From: Neoceratodus forsteri
Taxonomy: Eukaryota > Chordata > Ceratodontiformes > Ceratodontidae
Assembly: GCA_016271365.2 (NCBI GenBank)
Contig: CM028132.1
Span: forward strand, 590,061,001-590,125,000
DNA: 64,000 nt
Direction: 5' to 3'
Shown here: in pieces, positions 31,740 to 43,131 of the stretch
Numbering within the stretch: the first letter of the stretch is position 1
Layout: each line of letters opens with the position of its first letter
Translations under genes and position numbers: made by a program
The notes under the pieces: model-generated
What the model saw: only the letters and a program-made list of their open reading frames with translations
Told to the model about the DNA's origin: nothing
The model's database searches: none

Positions 31740-33520
31740 GACAAACAAAGACATCAATTAAAGATTTCCAAGCAGAGAAAAATTCATGTCTCTGATAAAA
31801 AAAAAAAGGCACGAAGCCAGTTTCATCATACAACTTCTGATTAGATTTTTTATGAAAAAAGTTGAGAAGTCTGCAACATTAACAGCTGTAAGAAAATTAA
31901 ATTTTTTTTTTTTTTTTTTTTTAAACACATCCAGCACACTACATAATTTTGGAACCATCATACAAAATGAATTGCAAAAAAAAAAAAAAAAAGGATTGCC
32001 TTTTGGGAGACACCTTGAAGTGAGGGTTTAAAGAAAGAGATACCATTATCTAACAAAGCTATTATGCCTCGATCTCTATAGTTCATTAACAGCAAAACCA
32101 GTTTACAACAGATTACTCCGTGTGTAACTAGTTTACCCACTGAAACGGGTGTCCGCTGTCAGCTGTATGACACAATTTTAGTGATTAGTGCAACTGTACA
32201 GTACAGGCTATGCTTTTTTTTTTTTGGCAACAGAGTGCACAGTGTTTGGACACCATGGCTCAGTAGGACAGTATTATGCAAAAGACCGTATTCGCAGAAG
32301 TACATTAATGCTGCTCTGTAAGGCACTTTAACGGGTGTTAACAGAGTCTCTGACCCACTCTGAACCACTCTAGTCATCCACTATATAAAATCTGCCTGAT
32401 CCCCAATATAATGAAGAATTAGCATAGGAGTCAATTAGTGTGGCTTCAGACAAGCTGAATTTATCTGCTAAAACTGAGAGTCCACTATCAGGGTGTCCAG
32501 TGTATGTGGGCTCCACTACACTATAAATATTAAAGGCCCTGTTAACCCAGTTTGCAGTACAATATTTCTAGCTGAAAACCCACATTTTATGATCGCTTTC
32601 CTTCTGTAAAATTAATTTTATGTTGCTGGTTGTTTTATCTACCTCTTTTCTCAGTAAGACTGAAGTGCATGTTAATGGTGTAATTATACATAACCTTATT
32701 TTGTTTTAAATCCTTGATCTACTCTTACTGCCTACTTCCTGAACATTACTAACACGGACAAAAATGTACCCACTCAAGATGACATAGTTTCCTCTTCTCC
32801 TACTGTATTATGAGTAGCTAGACTGTGATGGAAGTGTTCCCAAGTCAAGGAAAGATGCAATGGGAGTTATCAGAGACTGTAACAAATATGTTTGTGTGTG
32901 TTAACACCAGTATGATGGGCAGTCTATTTTTCACTTTTAAAAATAAATCCAAATCAAACTACCAACTACATCAGCAATCTCTACAGAATGTGGCCAATCG
33001 TAAAATGTGTTTAAGCTAGACACATTTTGAGGTCTAAGAGGGTTGACAGTGTTCATTTATTTCTGAGATCTCAATCTGCCAAAGTGGCTAAGTAAATTTT
33101 TTCCACAAGATAAAGTAAATCTTTTTAAATTACGTTATAAACTTGATTTCATGTTATTATAAAACCTGCTTAGTCACTTATTATTTAAATTACACATATC
33201 AGAATGGGGCATATATGCCAAAAAACTAGGCTGAAATTGTATTACTACAGGAGCTGTTCACTTGTTTGTGTTTTTGAAGATGTGTACTTGCATTACTTGT
33301 CTTGTATCACACCGATTTATCAGTTTTGTTAATATTAAGTTATTGTACAGTATATGTTTTTGAAAAGGAATAGCAATTAATGAAGCAAAAAAAAGGACGG
33401 GTTTGCTGTGCAGTGAGCACTGTTCCAAGAACAAGTGGCTCAGTAATACTAAACAAGTCATGATTCACGCTAGAGGTTGTACTGGGTTATTTGGCTGCAT
33501 CAGTAGATTAAATGATAAAT
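31740..33520. other. POLR2G intron, AT-rich, no gene seen
   Basis: Contains homopolymer runs (T at 31902-31921, A at 31976-31992, T at 32214-32225). No LINE, SINE or exon that I can recognise in about 1.8 kb. Confidence 0.5.
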
Positions 33521-33529
33521 TCCAATGAT

Positions 33530-33660
33530 TCTACTAGTCGCTCACTGTGTGACCCTGGGCAAGTCATTTAACCTCACTGTACATCAGTCCATTCAGCTGC
33601 AAAACTGGGTAGGAGCATGATCACACTGAAAATGAGATGTTGCATTGCAACAGGATTTTA
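33530..33660 (+). mobile_element. MIR/CORE-type SINE fragment
   Basis: CACTGTGTGACCCTGGGCAA followed by GTCATTTAACCTCACTGTAC and ATCAGTCCATTC..CTGCAAAACTGGG is the conserved MIR core in the plus orientation. It ends near AAAATGAGATGTTGCATTGC. The tRNA head is not clear, so it is partial. Confidence 0.75.
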
Positions 33661-34018
33661 TTTAACTCTAAAAACGGATTAGCATTTTGCTCATAAAAGT
33701 GCTAAATCTTTGTGAAAATGCATAGCTCTTGCCTCACTGTGTGTAACATAGCACTTCTATAAAATCTATATAAATACTTTCTGTACAGTTAGTATCATCC
33801 CAAGAAAAAACTGCTAATCAGTTATTTAAAACCCTGTTGCAGTTGGACTATTCTGGATATCAAAAAAAAAAAACAAACAAACAAAAAAAACACATTCTGG
33901 TCAAACCCAATCTCTCATGCTCTCATGTATAGTGAATTTACTGGATTTTTCCAGTGCTTACAGGTTTGCCTTTCCCTCATAAAAATCTCCAAACCAGGAT
34001 TTTGATTTTCTAAAGCAA

Positions 34019-34256
34019 GTGCCACTGTTGTGCACAGTATCATTTTGTGGATCATTCAGCAGGGCGTGCCACTGTAGTGCACAGTATCATTTAGTGGATC
34101 ATTCAGCAGGGCGTGCCACTGTTGGGCACGGTATCATTTAGTGGATCATTCGGCAGGGCGTGCCACTGTTGGGCACGGTATCATTTAATGGATCACTCGG
34201 CAGGGCGTGCCACTGTTGCACATGGTATCATTTAGTGGATCATTCGGTAGGGCGTT
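34019..34256. repeat. 47-bp tandem repeat, five copies
   Basis: GCCACTG begins at 34021, 34068, 34115, 34162 and 34209, exactly 47 bp apart. Each unit reads TGCCACTGTTG..CACGGTATCATTTAGTGGATC..CAGGGCG with few differences. Units abut without spacers, so this is a minisatellite. Confidence 0.92.
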
Positions 34257-34654
34257 TGTGGCAATAAAACAAATAAATAGATCCAGCATCTGCAGATGTG
34301 CTTTTCTGGCTCACACCACAAATCAGGAATTCAGCTTACTGTAAATAACTGTCTTTAAAATAAAATGTCAAATTAAGCCAGTGGCTGCACGAACCAGATG
34401 TAATGCTCTCAATCTCAGGGGGCAGGTTACGGTCTATGAGCTGTTTAAAGGGGCACTGTCAGCTTTGACTCACTTTACTCAAGGAAATATAACCGTTGTG
34501 TCTCTAGGCACATACATTTCAAGCAAGTACCACAGAATGCCTCTGTATAGCCCAAAACAACAGCTTTTACCTAGTTTTTTTGAATTTTTGCATTAATTAC
34601 CTTTCAGTCGGGTCTGCATGAAAGTCCGCAGCCCACCAGAAGCATATCGCTAGG

Positions 34655-35112
34655 AAGAATGCGTGTCTGTTCGGAAGCGCGGTCCCGAAGTTCACTTTTT
34701 GCCATGACCATGAAAGAAAGGCATTTATGTGATGCATCCACCTCTAATTAAGCTTTTCTTGCCTCTGAATTACAAAAATGAGAGGTAGTTATGACGCAAA
34801 ATATAGTTTAAAACAGGAGCCGAAATCTCACTTACGCGGAATAGTTGCCAGACCTTAAAATCCCATCAAAGATGCACAAGAGCGGAACAGTCCTGCACAT
34901 TTGTGTAGGATTTTGCACCAGCTGTTCAAGATGCATGATTTTGGCTTCTATTTTAAACTATATTTTGCAGCATTTCTACCCCTCGCTTTGTAATTCAGAG
35001 GTAAGAAAAGCTTAATTAGAGGTAGATGTATCACTTAAATGCCTTTCTTACATGGTCATGGCAAAAAGTGAACTTCGGGACTGCGCTCCTGAACAGACAC
35101 GCGTTCTCCCAA
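34655..35112. mobile_element. Foldback element, about 455 bp
   Basis: The left arm 34655-34790 (GAATGCGTGTCTGTTCGGAA, GAAGTTCACTTTTTGCCATG, CACCTCTAATTAAGCTTTTC, CTCTGAATTACA) mirrors the right arm 34991-35112 (TGTAATTCAGAGGTAAGAAA, AGCTTAATTAGAGGTAGATG, CATGGTCATGGCAAAAAGTG, AACTTCGGGACTGCGC, AACAGACACGCGTTC). A 200-bp loop with further internal symmetry (AATATAGTTTAAA and TTTAAACTATATTTTG) separates them. No coding region. It lies directly beside the 3' side of DIRS-C. Confidence 0.78.
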
Positions 35113-35335
35113 ATTATTTTTTTTTTTTATTATTACAATGTAACAGGATGATTAGGAGAGGGAGGTGGCACAGCACAACAGAATAATGAATGAGGCTCAG
35201 AGGTTGCTAGTCCAATCTGTGTTCTTTAAATTCAAGCTGAACAGAGTAGTTTTTTGGTTTCACTCCAAGCTTGCTCCTCATAGAACTCCTGTTACAGGTG
35301 AGTAACCAATATTTCTAGGGACGTGGATATGTTGT

Positions 35336-35830
35336 TCAATCCACACTTACTGGCAGACTCCTAGCAGTTCTCTGGAAGGAGGGAGGCAAGGCATGCACCC
35401 CGTACTTAAGGAATAAGGACTGGAGAACCGAGATCCCAAAACCAGCATCCCGGCGTGACTCAAGGTCGATGTAGTAGTGGGTAATGAAGGTGTGTACTGA
35501 CTTCCATGTAGCAGCCCTGCAGATTTCCTGGATAGGAACGTCCCTGGAAGCAGCCACCAAAGCAGCGCCCAACCACCTTCTCCTGCACCACCAACTGCTT
35601 CCCGGCCCACGCCCAGTAAGCAGAGATGGCTGCTAGGTGCACCTTGAGGGTCGTCGATCGAAGCCCTTGCTGAGAAAGGGGCCATAGGTAGTCCAGAATG
35701 CTGGCCAAGGAGCAGGAGGAAGGGTCCAACCCCTTATCCTGACACAAAATTGAGAGACTCTTCCATTTGAAGGCAAAGCATTTTCTGGTCAACTCCTTAC
35801 GGGATGCCTCAACAACGCTGAGGACCTCGT
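35336..35830 (-). pseudogene. DIRS-C tyrosine recombinase with internal deletion
   Basis: The N-terminal SAM-like part is present (SRKELTRKCFAFKWKSLSIL, STTLKVHLAAISAYWAW). It runs directly into the C-terminal end (GAALVAASRDVPIQEICRAA, TWKSVHTFITHYYIDLESR, with the nucleophile Tyr). The core between them, which in DIRS-B holds the first catalytic Arg (AITSARR) and the HSTRG box, is missing, a loss of several hundred bp. The enzyme could not work. Confidence 0.85.
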
Positions 35831-37730
35831 TGGAAAGACCCAAGGCCTGGAACTCTAGCCGCTCAGGAACCAGGCCATCAGGTGCAAGGATTGAAGGTCC
35901 GGGTGGTGTACCTTCCCCTGGTTGACTGAGATCAGGTCCGGGCGGGCTGGAAGCCGCCTCGGGAGCCTGGAGCTGAGACTGAGGAGATCTGGATACCACA
36001 ACTGGTGGGGGCAGTCTGGGATGACTAGAATCACCTGCGCCTTGTCCCTCCTCACCTTGAGAAGCACCTTGTGGATCAAGGGAAATGGGGGAAAGGCATA
36101 GAAGAGGCCCGGGGTCCACGGCCTCGAGAAGGCATCCCCCTGCAGCGAGCCCTGCTGAGGGGGGGAGGGCATGAAACAGCCTCTGCTTCGCATTCTCCCT
36201 TGAGGCAAACAGGTCCACCTGAGGTGTGCCCCAGTGGAAGACCAGATCGTGTACTACCTCCGGCAGGAGAGACCACTCGTGAGATGCAGCACCTATCCGG
36301 CTTAGGGCATCGGCCAGAGTGTTGGAGGCTCCTGCCACATGAATGGCTAGGAGATCCGCCTTCAGTCTGTTCACAAGAGACCAAGTGCAGAGAGCCTCCT
36401 TGCAGAGAGTCAAGAAGTGCATCCCACCCTGGCGGTTTAGGTAGTACATGGTCGTGGTGTTGTCCATCTGGACCTGGACCACTTGACCCCGTACAAATGG
36501 AGCGAAGGCAGTGAGGGCTAGTCAGACTGCTCGAAGCTCCAGCAGGTTGATGTGGCATCGAAACTCCTAAGGGGACCAGAGGCCGTGTGCGAGCTCCCCC
36601 AGATGGGCACTCAAACCCATCAGAGAGGCGTCGGTCATCAGAGTGACCGTCTGCTATGCGGGGACAAATGGGATACCCTCCTACAGATGAGCTGGAACGA
36701 GCCACCACTGGAGGCCGTTCCACATCTCCTGGGTCACTCACTGGCTGGTCCAGAGGATGGAGCGCTCTGACCACTGGCAGGCCAGTCCCCATTTCAGGGG
36801 ACACATGTGCCAGCAGGCCCAACGAACCACGCTGGTGCAGGCTGCCATGAGGCGCAGGAAGTCCCGGACAGGGTGCAACTGCCCAACCAGAAATGACTGG
36901 GCAAAGGAGGAAAGGACCTCGGCTCTGTCCACTGGGAGCCGTGCTCTGGCTCGAAGAGAGTCGAGCTCTGCCCCCAATGAACTGAATCACCTGCGTTGGC
37001 ACGAGTTCCGATTTGGCCTCGTTGATGAGGCCAATCTGAGAGCAGACCTGGAGGGCCAGATCCCTGGACCACTCCACCTCCAGCCTGGAGGAGGCTGCAA
37101 TCAGCCAGTTGTCCAGGTAAGGGTACACCCGGACCCTTCGGCGCCGCAGGAATGCCGTCACCACTGCCATGCATTTGGTGAAGACCCTGGGAGCTGGAGA
37201 GAGGCCGAAGGGCATAGGCCGGAACTCGTAAAGGGATTCCTCTGCCCTGAAGCAGAGGAATCGCTGTTGAGACAGACGGATTGGGACCCGAAAGAACACG
37301 TCCTGGAGGTCCAGAGAACAGAATCACACGCTTCGTTCCAAGGATGGAATGATCTGAGCCAGAGTGACCATCCTGATGGTACGAGACCTTAAGAACTTGT
37401 TCAGCTTGTGTAGGTCTAGAATGGGGTGCCAGCCCCCCGTCCGTTTTGGGACCAGGAAGTACCTGGACACAAACCCTGGGTCTGGTGGAGGATCCACCAC
37501 CTCCCTGATCACCTCCTTCTGGAGGAGCAGGGCAATGTCGGCGCAATGAACCAACAAAGAGGCTGCAGACCTCGTAGCCCCCCGTGGGGTGATGTGTCGA
37601 TAGGGTGGGGACTGCTCGAATTCCAGAGGCAGACCCTTTCCTACCACTTCCAACACCCAGCGGTCCGTGGTGATATCGGACCAGGCGGAAAGGAAGTGGC
37701 GGAGCCATTCCCCCATAGGAGGGAACCCGG
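35831..37730 (-). pseudogene. DIRS-C reverse transcriptase / RNase H
   Basis: 37324-37716 holds the RT start (WVLEVVGKGLPLEFEQSPPY, VSRYFLVPKRTGGWHPILDL, HKLNKFLRS). 36990-37299 holds the palm (RPMPFGLSPAPRVFTKCMAV, VRVYPYLDNWLIAA, VIQFIGG). The active site reads YLDN, not YLDD, so the second catalytic Asp is replaced. RNase H continues at 36300-36560, with MDNTTTMYYLNRQGG, HVAGASNTLADALSRIG and VDLFASRENAK. Frameshifts separate RT from RNase H. Confidence 0.87.
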
Positions 37731-37769
37731 GGAGGAGTGACGAGGGTTGGGGCGACGCCCCTCAAGCCA

Positions 37770-40034
37770 TCACTGGGCAGGCTTGGAGGAAGGGCCAGCC
37801 GCAGAGCCACCTGGACCTTTTCCTCCCGGCTTCCTGCTGGAGGAAGCAGCAGGCTTGGCTTTGGGGTGCCAAGTGCAAGCCTGCTGGCCCTGATGCTGGT
37901 GTTGCTGTGCTGGATGTGCCGCAGGGGCTGAAGGACGAAAGGGCTTACGCTGCTGCTGGCAGCCTTTGTCCTTCTGGGCAGAAGTGACCGAGTCCAAGGT
38001 GGTGTTGGACTTCTCAATCCGTTGCAGATGACCCTCCACCCTGGGACTGAACAAGTTGGTACCCAAGAATGGAACGTCTGTCAGCTTGTGCTGGGTATCC
38101 GCCATGAAGGTGGAGATCCGCAGCCAAGCTCTGCGGTGCATGGCCACTGCGGCCGTTACTGACCGGGCACATGAGTCAGCGATGTCCAAGGAAGTTTGGA
38201 GCTGCTGTTTGGCTACCGCCCATCCCTGATATCGCACCTGCTTGACCATCATTTGAAGGTCAGCCGGGAGATGAGGAATCACCTCATCCAGGGAGCCCAA
38301 AAGGGCATGTGAAAAGTGTGCCATCAGGATGGCCAAGCTGGCCTAGGGAGGAAGCAGCATAGACTTCCTGCCCAGAGTAGTCCAGTTTCTTGGACTCCTT
38401 ATCAGGTGGCTTGTCCACATCCCGAGCATTCCCGGAACGCCAGAAAACGCTGTCGGTCACTAACCCCTCCGCGGAGGGGTGCTCCAAGAAACCAGAGAGA
38501 GAACCGGTGGGAACAGCATACTTCCGAGCCATCCTGGCCGAAGGTGCTGGACAAGAAGCTGGCCGCTGCCATAGTTCCAGGGCCGGGTCAACAATGGCTT
38601 CGGCCACCGGGACGGCCTCCGTGGGGGAATCCCCTCGGTCCAGTATCTCCGTGAGGGGATACTTGGCATGTTTTGAAACAGGTTCGAGGCTCATCCCAGT
38701 GGACTCTGAGATGAGCCAAAGCATTCTAAGGAACGAGGATGGGCTCTCGTTCACTGACTGACCCCCAGTGGACTCCAGGTCAAGCGGCCTGGAGAACAAG
38801 GAGGAGTCGTCATCAGACTCTGAGGAATCTGCGAACAGCTGCTGAGCGCCTGAGCCACCCTTCACCTGCCGATGTCGATCGGGAGTGAGGGTGACTGACA
38901 ACCAGTGGGGCAAGTCCTGAGACTCCTGACCTGACCGAGAATCCTTGGTCGGGGCCCCAGATTTAGGTTGTGGAAGCGGGGGTTCCACCACAATGGGTGG
39001 CGCAGCCGGTTTCGCCCAAACAACCGGTGCCGGCTTCGACTCCTCTACTACTACGAGGGGCTGTTTTGGCCGCTCCGGTGACAGCCACTTAATGGCCGGG
39101 GAAGGTGATGGAATTGGCTTATTCCCGGGCAAAAGGAGGTGCTGCCACATTAGATCCTTGTAGCGCCGACACAATTTGCGCCAGAGCCTATCCTCCGAAG
39201 AGGACAACGATGAGGATGAGCAGCGCCGCCACTTTCCATGGTGCTAAGACCGAGACCGCCGATGTCGGCTGGACCTGGAAGAGGTCTGAGACTGAGACCT
39301 TCGGGGATTCCGAGGGTGGGTCTGAGAGGGGGCCGGGGAACCCACTCCCTCGGTTCAGGAACCTTAACAGAGGACTCTGGCACAGGCAAGTCCTCTGTTT
39401 CCACCGGGGGAACCAGTGAAGAAGGGTTGTCAGCTTCTCCAGTCGACAGACCATCCGACAGGTCGAGAAAAATCTCGACCACGTCGACGGGTGTCTCGGC
39501 CGGCTGACCTGATGGGGACGCCGTGAAGCCAACGGCCTTAGCCGCAACCTCGACCGAAGTAGAGTGTCGACTATCCGGGGAAGGGGACCTCTCCCACTCC
39601 CACGAACGTTGATGGTGGGACTTACCTTTGGAGTCCTTCTTTTTGGACTGAGAGGAATGTCCCGAAGGCCCTTCTCCCTTGGTGGAGAGGGATTGGCAAA
39701 GCTCCTTAAAATAAGCTGTGTAGGAGGAGCCCAAGGAGAGCGGGATAAATGCAGCGACCAAGGATGATGATGCTGTGGCCTGGGCTGCCTCCTTCTCGAG
39801 GGTGATCATCTGTTCAAGCTGTTCAGCCGAGCCTGCAGACGCGGACACTGCCCAACGGGCCTCCTTCGACTTAACCAGAGGATAACCTTTCTCGGGGCGC
39901 TCAAGTTGTAATCTGGCAGCTGATCCTCTAAGACCGAATAAAAGGGACTTTGCACAAGTCGCAGGCTCCGCTAATCGTGGCCAAGCTTCCCAGGCAGTAA
40001 ACGACATGGAGCGGATCGTCCGGGACATCTTCAT
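37770..40034 (-). pseudogene. DIRS-C gag-like ORF, in three frames
   Basis: Three overlapping minus-strand frames cover it: 39150-40034, 38284-39207 and 37770-38336. The first encodes a start with KSLLFGLRGSAARLQLERPE and a Lys/Ser-rich stretch (SQSKKKDSKGKSHHQRSWEW). The second gives a Pro-rich region and PPDKESKKLDYSGQEVYAAS, which aligns with KDSRKIESMAKKCYLSAS of DIRS-B. The third gives ending helices and a QQRKPFRPSAPAAHPAQQHQ tail. The Cys/His cluster of DIRS-B gag is not evident. Confidence 0.7.
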
Positions 40035-40139
40035 TCAGGCACTTGATGAAATCCAAGAGGATTGTCCATCGCAACCGCGAGGGAAGATAAAGCCCAAAGT
40101 ATTGTAAATTTTTAAATTAGTTTCGGGTTAACCGAAGAG

Positions 40140-40344
40140 TTTGGATCCAGGTCTAAAACACAGAGCGTTAAGGAGGGAACCTGAGCTTCCAAGCGGTAAG
40201 GAAGATCTGGCGTCATGGGGCGGAGCCGAGAGTTTTACCACCCGGGTGGGTGGGAGGAGCCAGCCTGAAGACCTTCCGGCAAGATTTAAAGCGGCAAGGA
40301 ACGTGCCAGTAAGTGTGGATTGAACAACATGTCCACGTCTCTAG
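40140..40344 (-). repeat. DIRS-C 5' inverted terminal repeat region
   Basis: Outer 38 bp proven by the inverted match at 35316-35356. The inner part (CGGAGCCGAGAG, CCACCCGGGTGGGTGGG) has no partner in the window because the 3' ITR is missing. Confidence 0.7.
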
Positions 40345-41355
40345 AGCGATTTTTTATTTTTTTAATTCATAGAAAACCACTGTCTTTTATATTAAAATAA
40401 ATGGATTGGACTTGGTTAATCCCCCCCCACCCCCGGTAGCAAAACTGTGACAGGCAGACTCAAATTTTCTTCTTTTTTTTTTTCTCCTTTCACTGCAGCT
40501 TTTTCTGTCTGCAAGCCTGGTCAGAGCTGCCCCAGTGGCCTAGGCTGACCCTGCAATCCTCCCCCCTCCAACACACACACACAAAACCAAGCTGCAGGCC
40601 AAGTCTGTCAAAAAATATTTTTTCTTTCTAATTTTCTGCCTGAAGTGTTCTTTACTTTTTCTTCAAGAGTGATTTTAATATGCAGCACAGTGACAGTAGT
40701 CACTAACAATGCAATGAGTCCCTACAGGAGACAGCACAACTCTACTGCCCAGAAACAGACCATCGAGTGGCAGCAGTCTGCAGAAAAAGGACTTATCAGC
40801 ACAGTAGCTACTCCACTCATATGGGTGGTGTGCTGTCCATCAAATCATCACCACATTCACTGGCTCCTACTTCGCACCTGCCAGTCAAACCACCCACCTC
40901 TGAGCACCTTCATGTGATGTCCGATGAACTGCAGGTCCACAAACATGCAGCCAGTGTCACAGTCAGCTGTGTTGAACAGATAGATCACTCCCTGGTCACC
41001 TAACGGTGCTGCCTTGCTGGTTCAGCAGTTAGGTACCCCCCAGAGTCATGCATGCGTGAATTCCTAATGAAAGTCCAGATCTAATGGCACAATATGCTGT
41101 TAAGCACAGCAGCTGCATTTAAAGGGGTAGCAGTCAAGGAAAATTGGAGGAAGCCATTTAAAATAGCGTGGTGGTCCACCACACCATTTTATTGAATGCG
41201 GAACCCTGCTGTGCAATGGGCTGCCACCTCTCTCAGGTCTCCCCTTAGCACATTCCCTTTTTCAAGTCTCATGATCTCAGCTGGTGTATACACATGTCAT
41301 CTGACAATCCCGTGACCTAGGTATCTACAAGCAACTACCAAACTCCTGCCTGTAG
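40345..41355. other. POLR2G intron, no feature seen
   Basis: Contains a C-run (40418-40434), a T-run, and CACACACACA at 40571-40582. Minor open frames carry no recognisable motif. Confidence 0.5.
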
Positions 41356-41359
41356 AGGC

Positions 41360-42260
41360 TAAGAGCTGCTAAGCCTGCTACTGTGCATTAAATTTCCAGG
41401 GGGAAAAACAGCCACCAAATTCTGTAAGGCGTCACCCACCCTATTTGGCCCTCCTCCCCAAAATACCATGTCATCCCATATGACTAGTGATCTTTTGATC
41501 TCTGAACCAAAGGAGGTTGCTCCTCTGTTTAATGAATTCTTTACTACTAATGCCAAGGCACTCAGTCTCCACATCCCTTTCCTTACCTCTCCTGTCTCCC
41601 CACCATTCCTGCTCCTCTCTTCCTCCTTTTATCTTCTTGCCTTCAGACTCATATACTGAAATATCTTCTTTTCCCTAATTCTAACAAGACCCATAGTTCT
41701 GATGGCCTTTACACATACTGCCTTAGTACTTCAACTCCCACAACTGCCTTTCCTATTACTGTCCCGATGAACCTCTTCCACTCCACTAGCTCAGTGCCCC
41801 CAACCGGGAAGCTGGCAAGGTCATTCTGCTGAAAACGTAAGTTGATGCTTCACAGCCTTGCAACTGCTATCATATCTTCCACCTCCCAACACTAGCCAAG
41901 TGACTGGATAAACTTATTCATGTCCACCTCAAAACCTACCTTAAAGCCACAAATTTCAAAATCTCCTCCCTATCTGGCTTCAGGGTAAACCACACTACTG
42001 TCACTTCCCTGCAAAGATTCACAGACTCTAACCACAAGGCCACGAACAAGGCTCATCATAGTGCTGTTCTCTCTCTCTCTCTCCCCCTCTCTCTGTGTTG
42101 ACTTGGTTAAAGCTTTTTGACAATGGTACTCACCCTCTTCTGTCAAAAATACCTAAGGCAGGCCAGATGGTCAATTACTTTAAGTTGTACCTTACCGATC
42201 ACTTCAAGGTTGTTCACCTGGGTGATGCTAACCTTTGCCACTCGCCTAACTGGGACTGAT
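41360..42260 (+). mobile_element. LINE RT fragment, Rex1/L2-like
   Basis: Plus-strand frames, shifted against each other, read SDLLISEPKEVAPLFNEFFT, then KTHSSDGLYTYCLSTST, SSVPPTGKLARS, LASGFRVNHTTVTSLQRFTD, and DLVKAFDNGTHPLLSKI with YFKLYLTDHFKVVHLGDA. These are the RT N-terminal, fingers and palm-A regions of a Rex1/L2-like LINE, up to just before the GVPQGS box. Both ends are truncated. The family resembles the one at 11386-13095, which covers the complementary 3' half. Confidence 0.72.
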
Positions 42261-42519
42261 TCTCCCCAAGAATGATAAACTACAAGTGGGTCCCTTTCTA
42301 GGTTAAACCTGTGCTTTTTGCCAGCACACCTCAATTAATAATTTTCTTATATCATTTTATTTTCTATTGTTCCAGATCATATGCTGTAACAGGAACTCAG
42401 GTCCATTAAAGATGACATCATGAAGATTTCATGGATTAGACAAAGCCTGCATTTTAAATACTGTTTTTGTATATGCTTTGAACATGCACCGTAAATTTTA
42501 TACATTTACTTTGCTTACA

Positions 42520-42900
42520 ATGTGATGGTGCTTCCGCCCCGCAGTGTTATAGTGCAGTACCCTTTAAGGAACTAGTATAAAAGGCATGCTGTAGGGACCC
42601 TTGACAAAACACCTACCACGGTGCAAAATGCATCTTTTTTTCCTAAGTGGGTTTTGTACTGTTTTTCCTGCCTTGCACTTTACTGTCACTTTACCACTAC
42701 TAGTTTAATAAACATCATGCACCTTATTTTAGAAGTATAGTGTTTTAATTGCTTGACACTGGTTTTCTGGGCAGAGAACCCTTTCTGGTTTGGAGTCCAT
42801 GTTTATTGGTTCACCACCAGCATCCCTGGGTGCAGTGTATTTCTTCTGCTAACAGTAATCCTACCCCGCACTTGACACTTTCCTGAAATTGTAGTGTGAC
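42520..42900 (+). mobile_element. Possible solo LTR
   Basis: A TATA box (TATAAAAGGC at 42575-42584) is followed about 125 bp downstream by AATAAA (42706-42711), the spacing expected inside an LTR. The start TGTGATGGTGCTTCCGCCCC could be a TG terminus. I could not fix a CA terminus or a 4-6 bp target duplication, and no pol or env coding lies beside it. Treat as tentative. Confidence 0.3.
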
Positions 42901-43131
42901 GTCTCTCTCAATCCAGCTTAACTCCACTATATCTTAAATTGCTGTACATTCGCTATGATGTAGTAAATGCTCTGCAATTAGTGTATTTATAGTGTCTGTT
43001 TATTGTTAACTGGATATATTAGTTGCTCTGTACTCTCTGCTGCACCCTTTCCCCAAAGACACATCAGGAGACAAGCTGTTCTCAGCTCAGCATGCCTTCC
43101 TGGTGAAGGGTTTAAATAAATGAAGATGATG

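Larger units (their letters stand above)
35290..40344 (-). mobile_element. DIRS-C: third, GC-richer DIRS family, 3'-incomplete
   Basis: The outer 5' end at 40307-40344 (TGCCAGTAAGTGTGGATTGA, ACAACATGTCCACGTCTCTA) is reverse-complemented at 35316-35356 (CTAGGGACGTGGATATGTTG, TTCAATCCACACTTACTGGC). By comparison with DIRS-B, the latter is the ICR right half, since recombinase coding starts next to it. No 3' ITR is visible below 35290, where a foldback element begins, so the 3' end is lost. Gene order gag, RT/RNase H, recombinase is kept on the minus strand. Higher CpG and GC content than A or B suggests a distinct, perhaps younger, family. Confidence 0.88.

Noticed and set aside
34019..34256. 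CRISPR-like regular repeat
   Set aside because: Copies are head-to-tail with no unique spacers and the genome is a vertebrate; it is a minisatellite.
36757..37392. 211-codon plus ORF over DIRS-C
   Set aside because: Antisense of the RT palm; the minus strand has diagnostic RT motifs and the plus strand has none.
42143..42334. Minus-strand 63-codon ORF (GKKHRFNLERDPLVVYHSWG)
   Set aside because: The plus strand here continues a LINE RT (KAFDNGTHPLLSKI, YLTDHFKVVHLGDA), so the minus ORF is a shadow.
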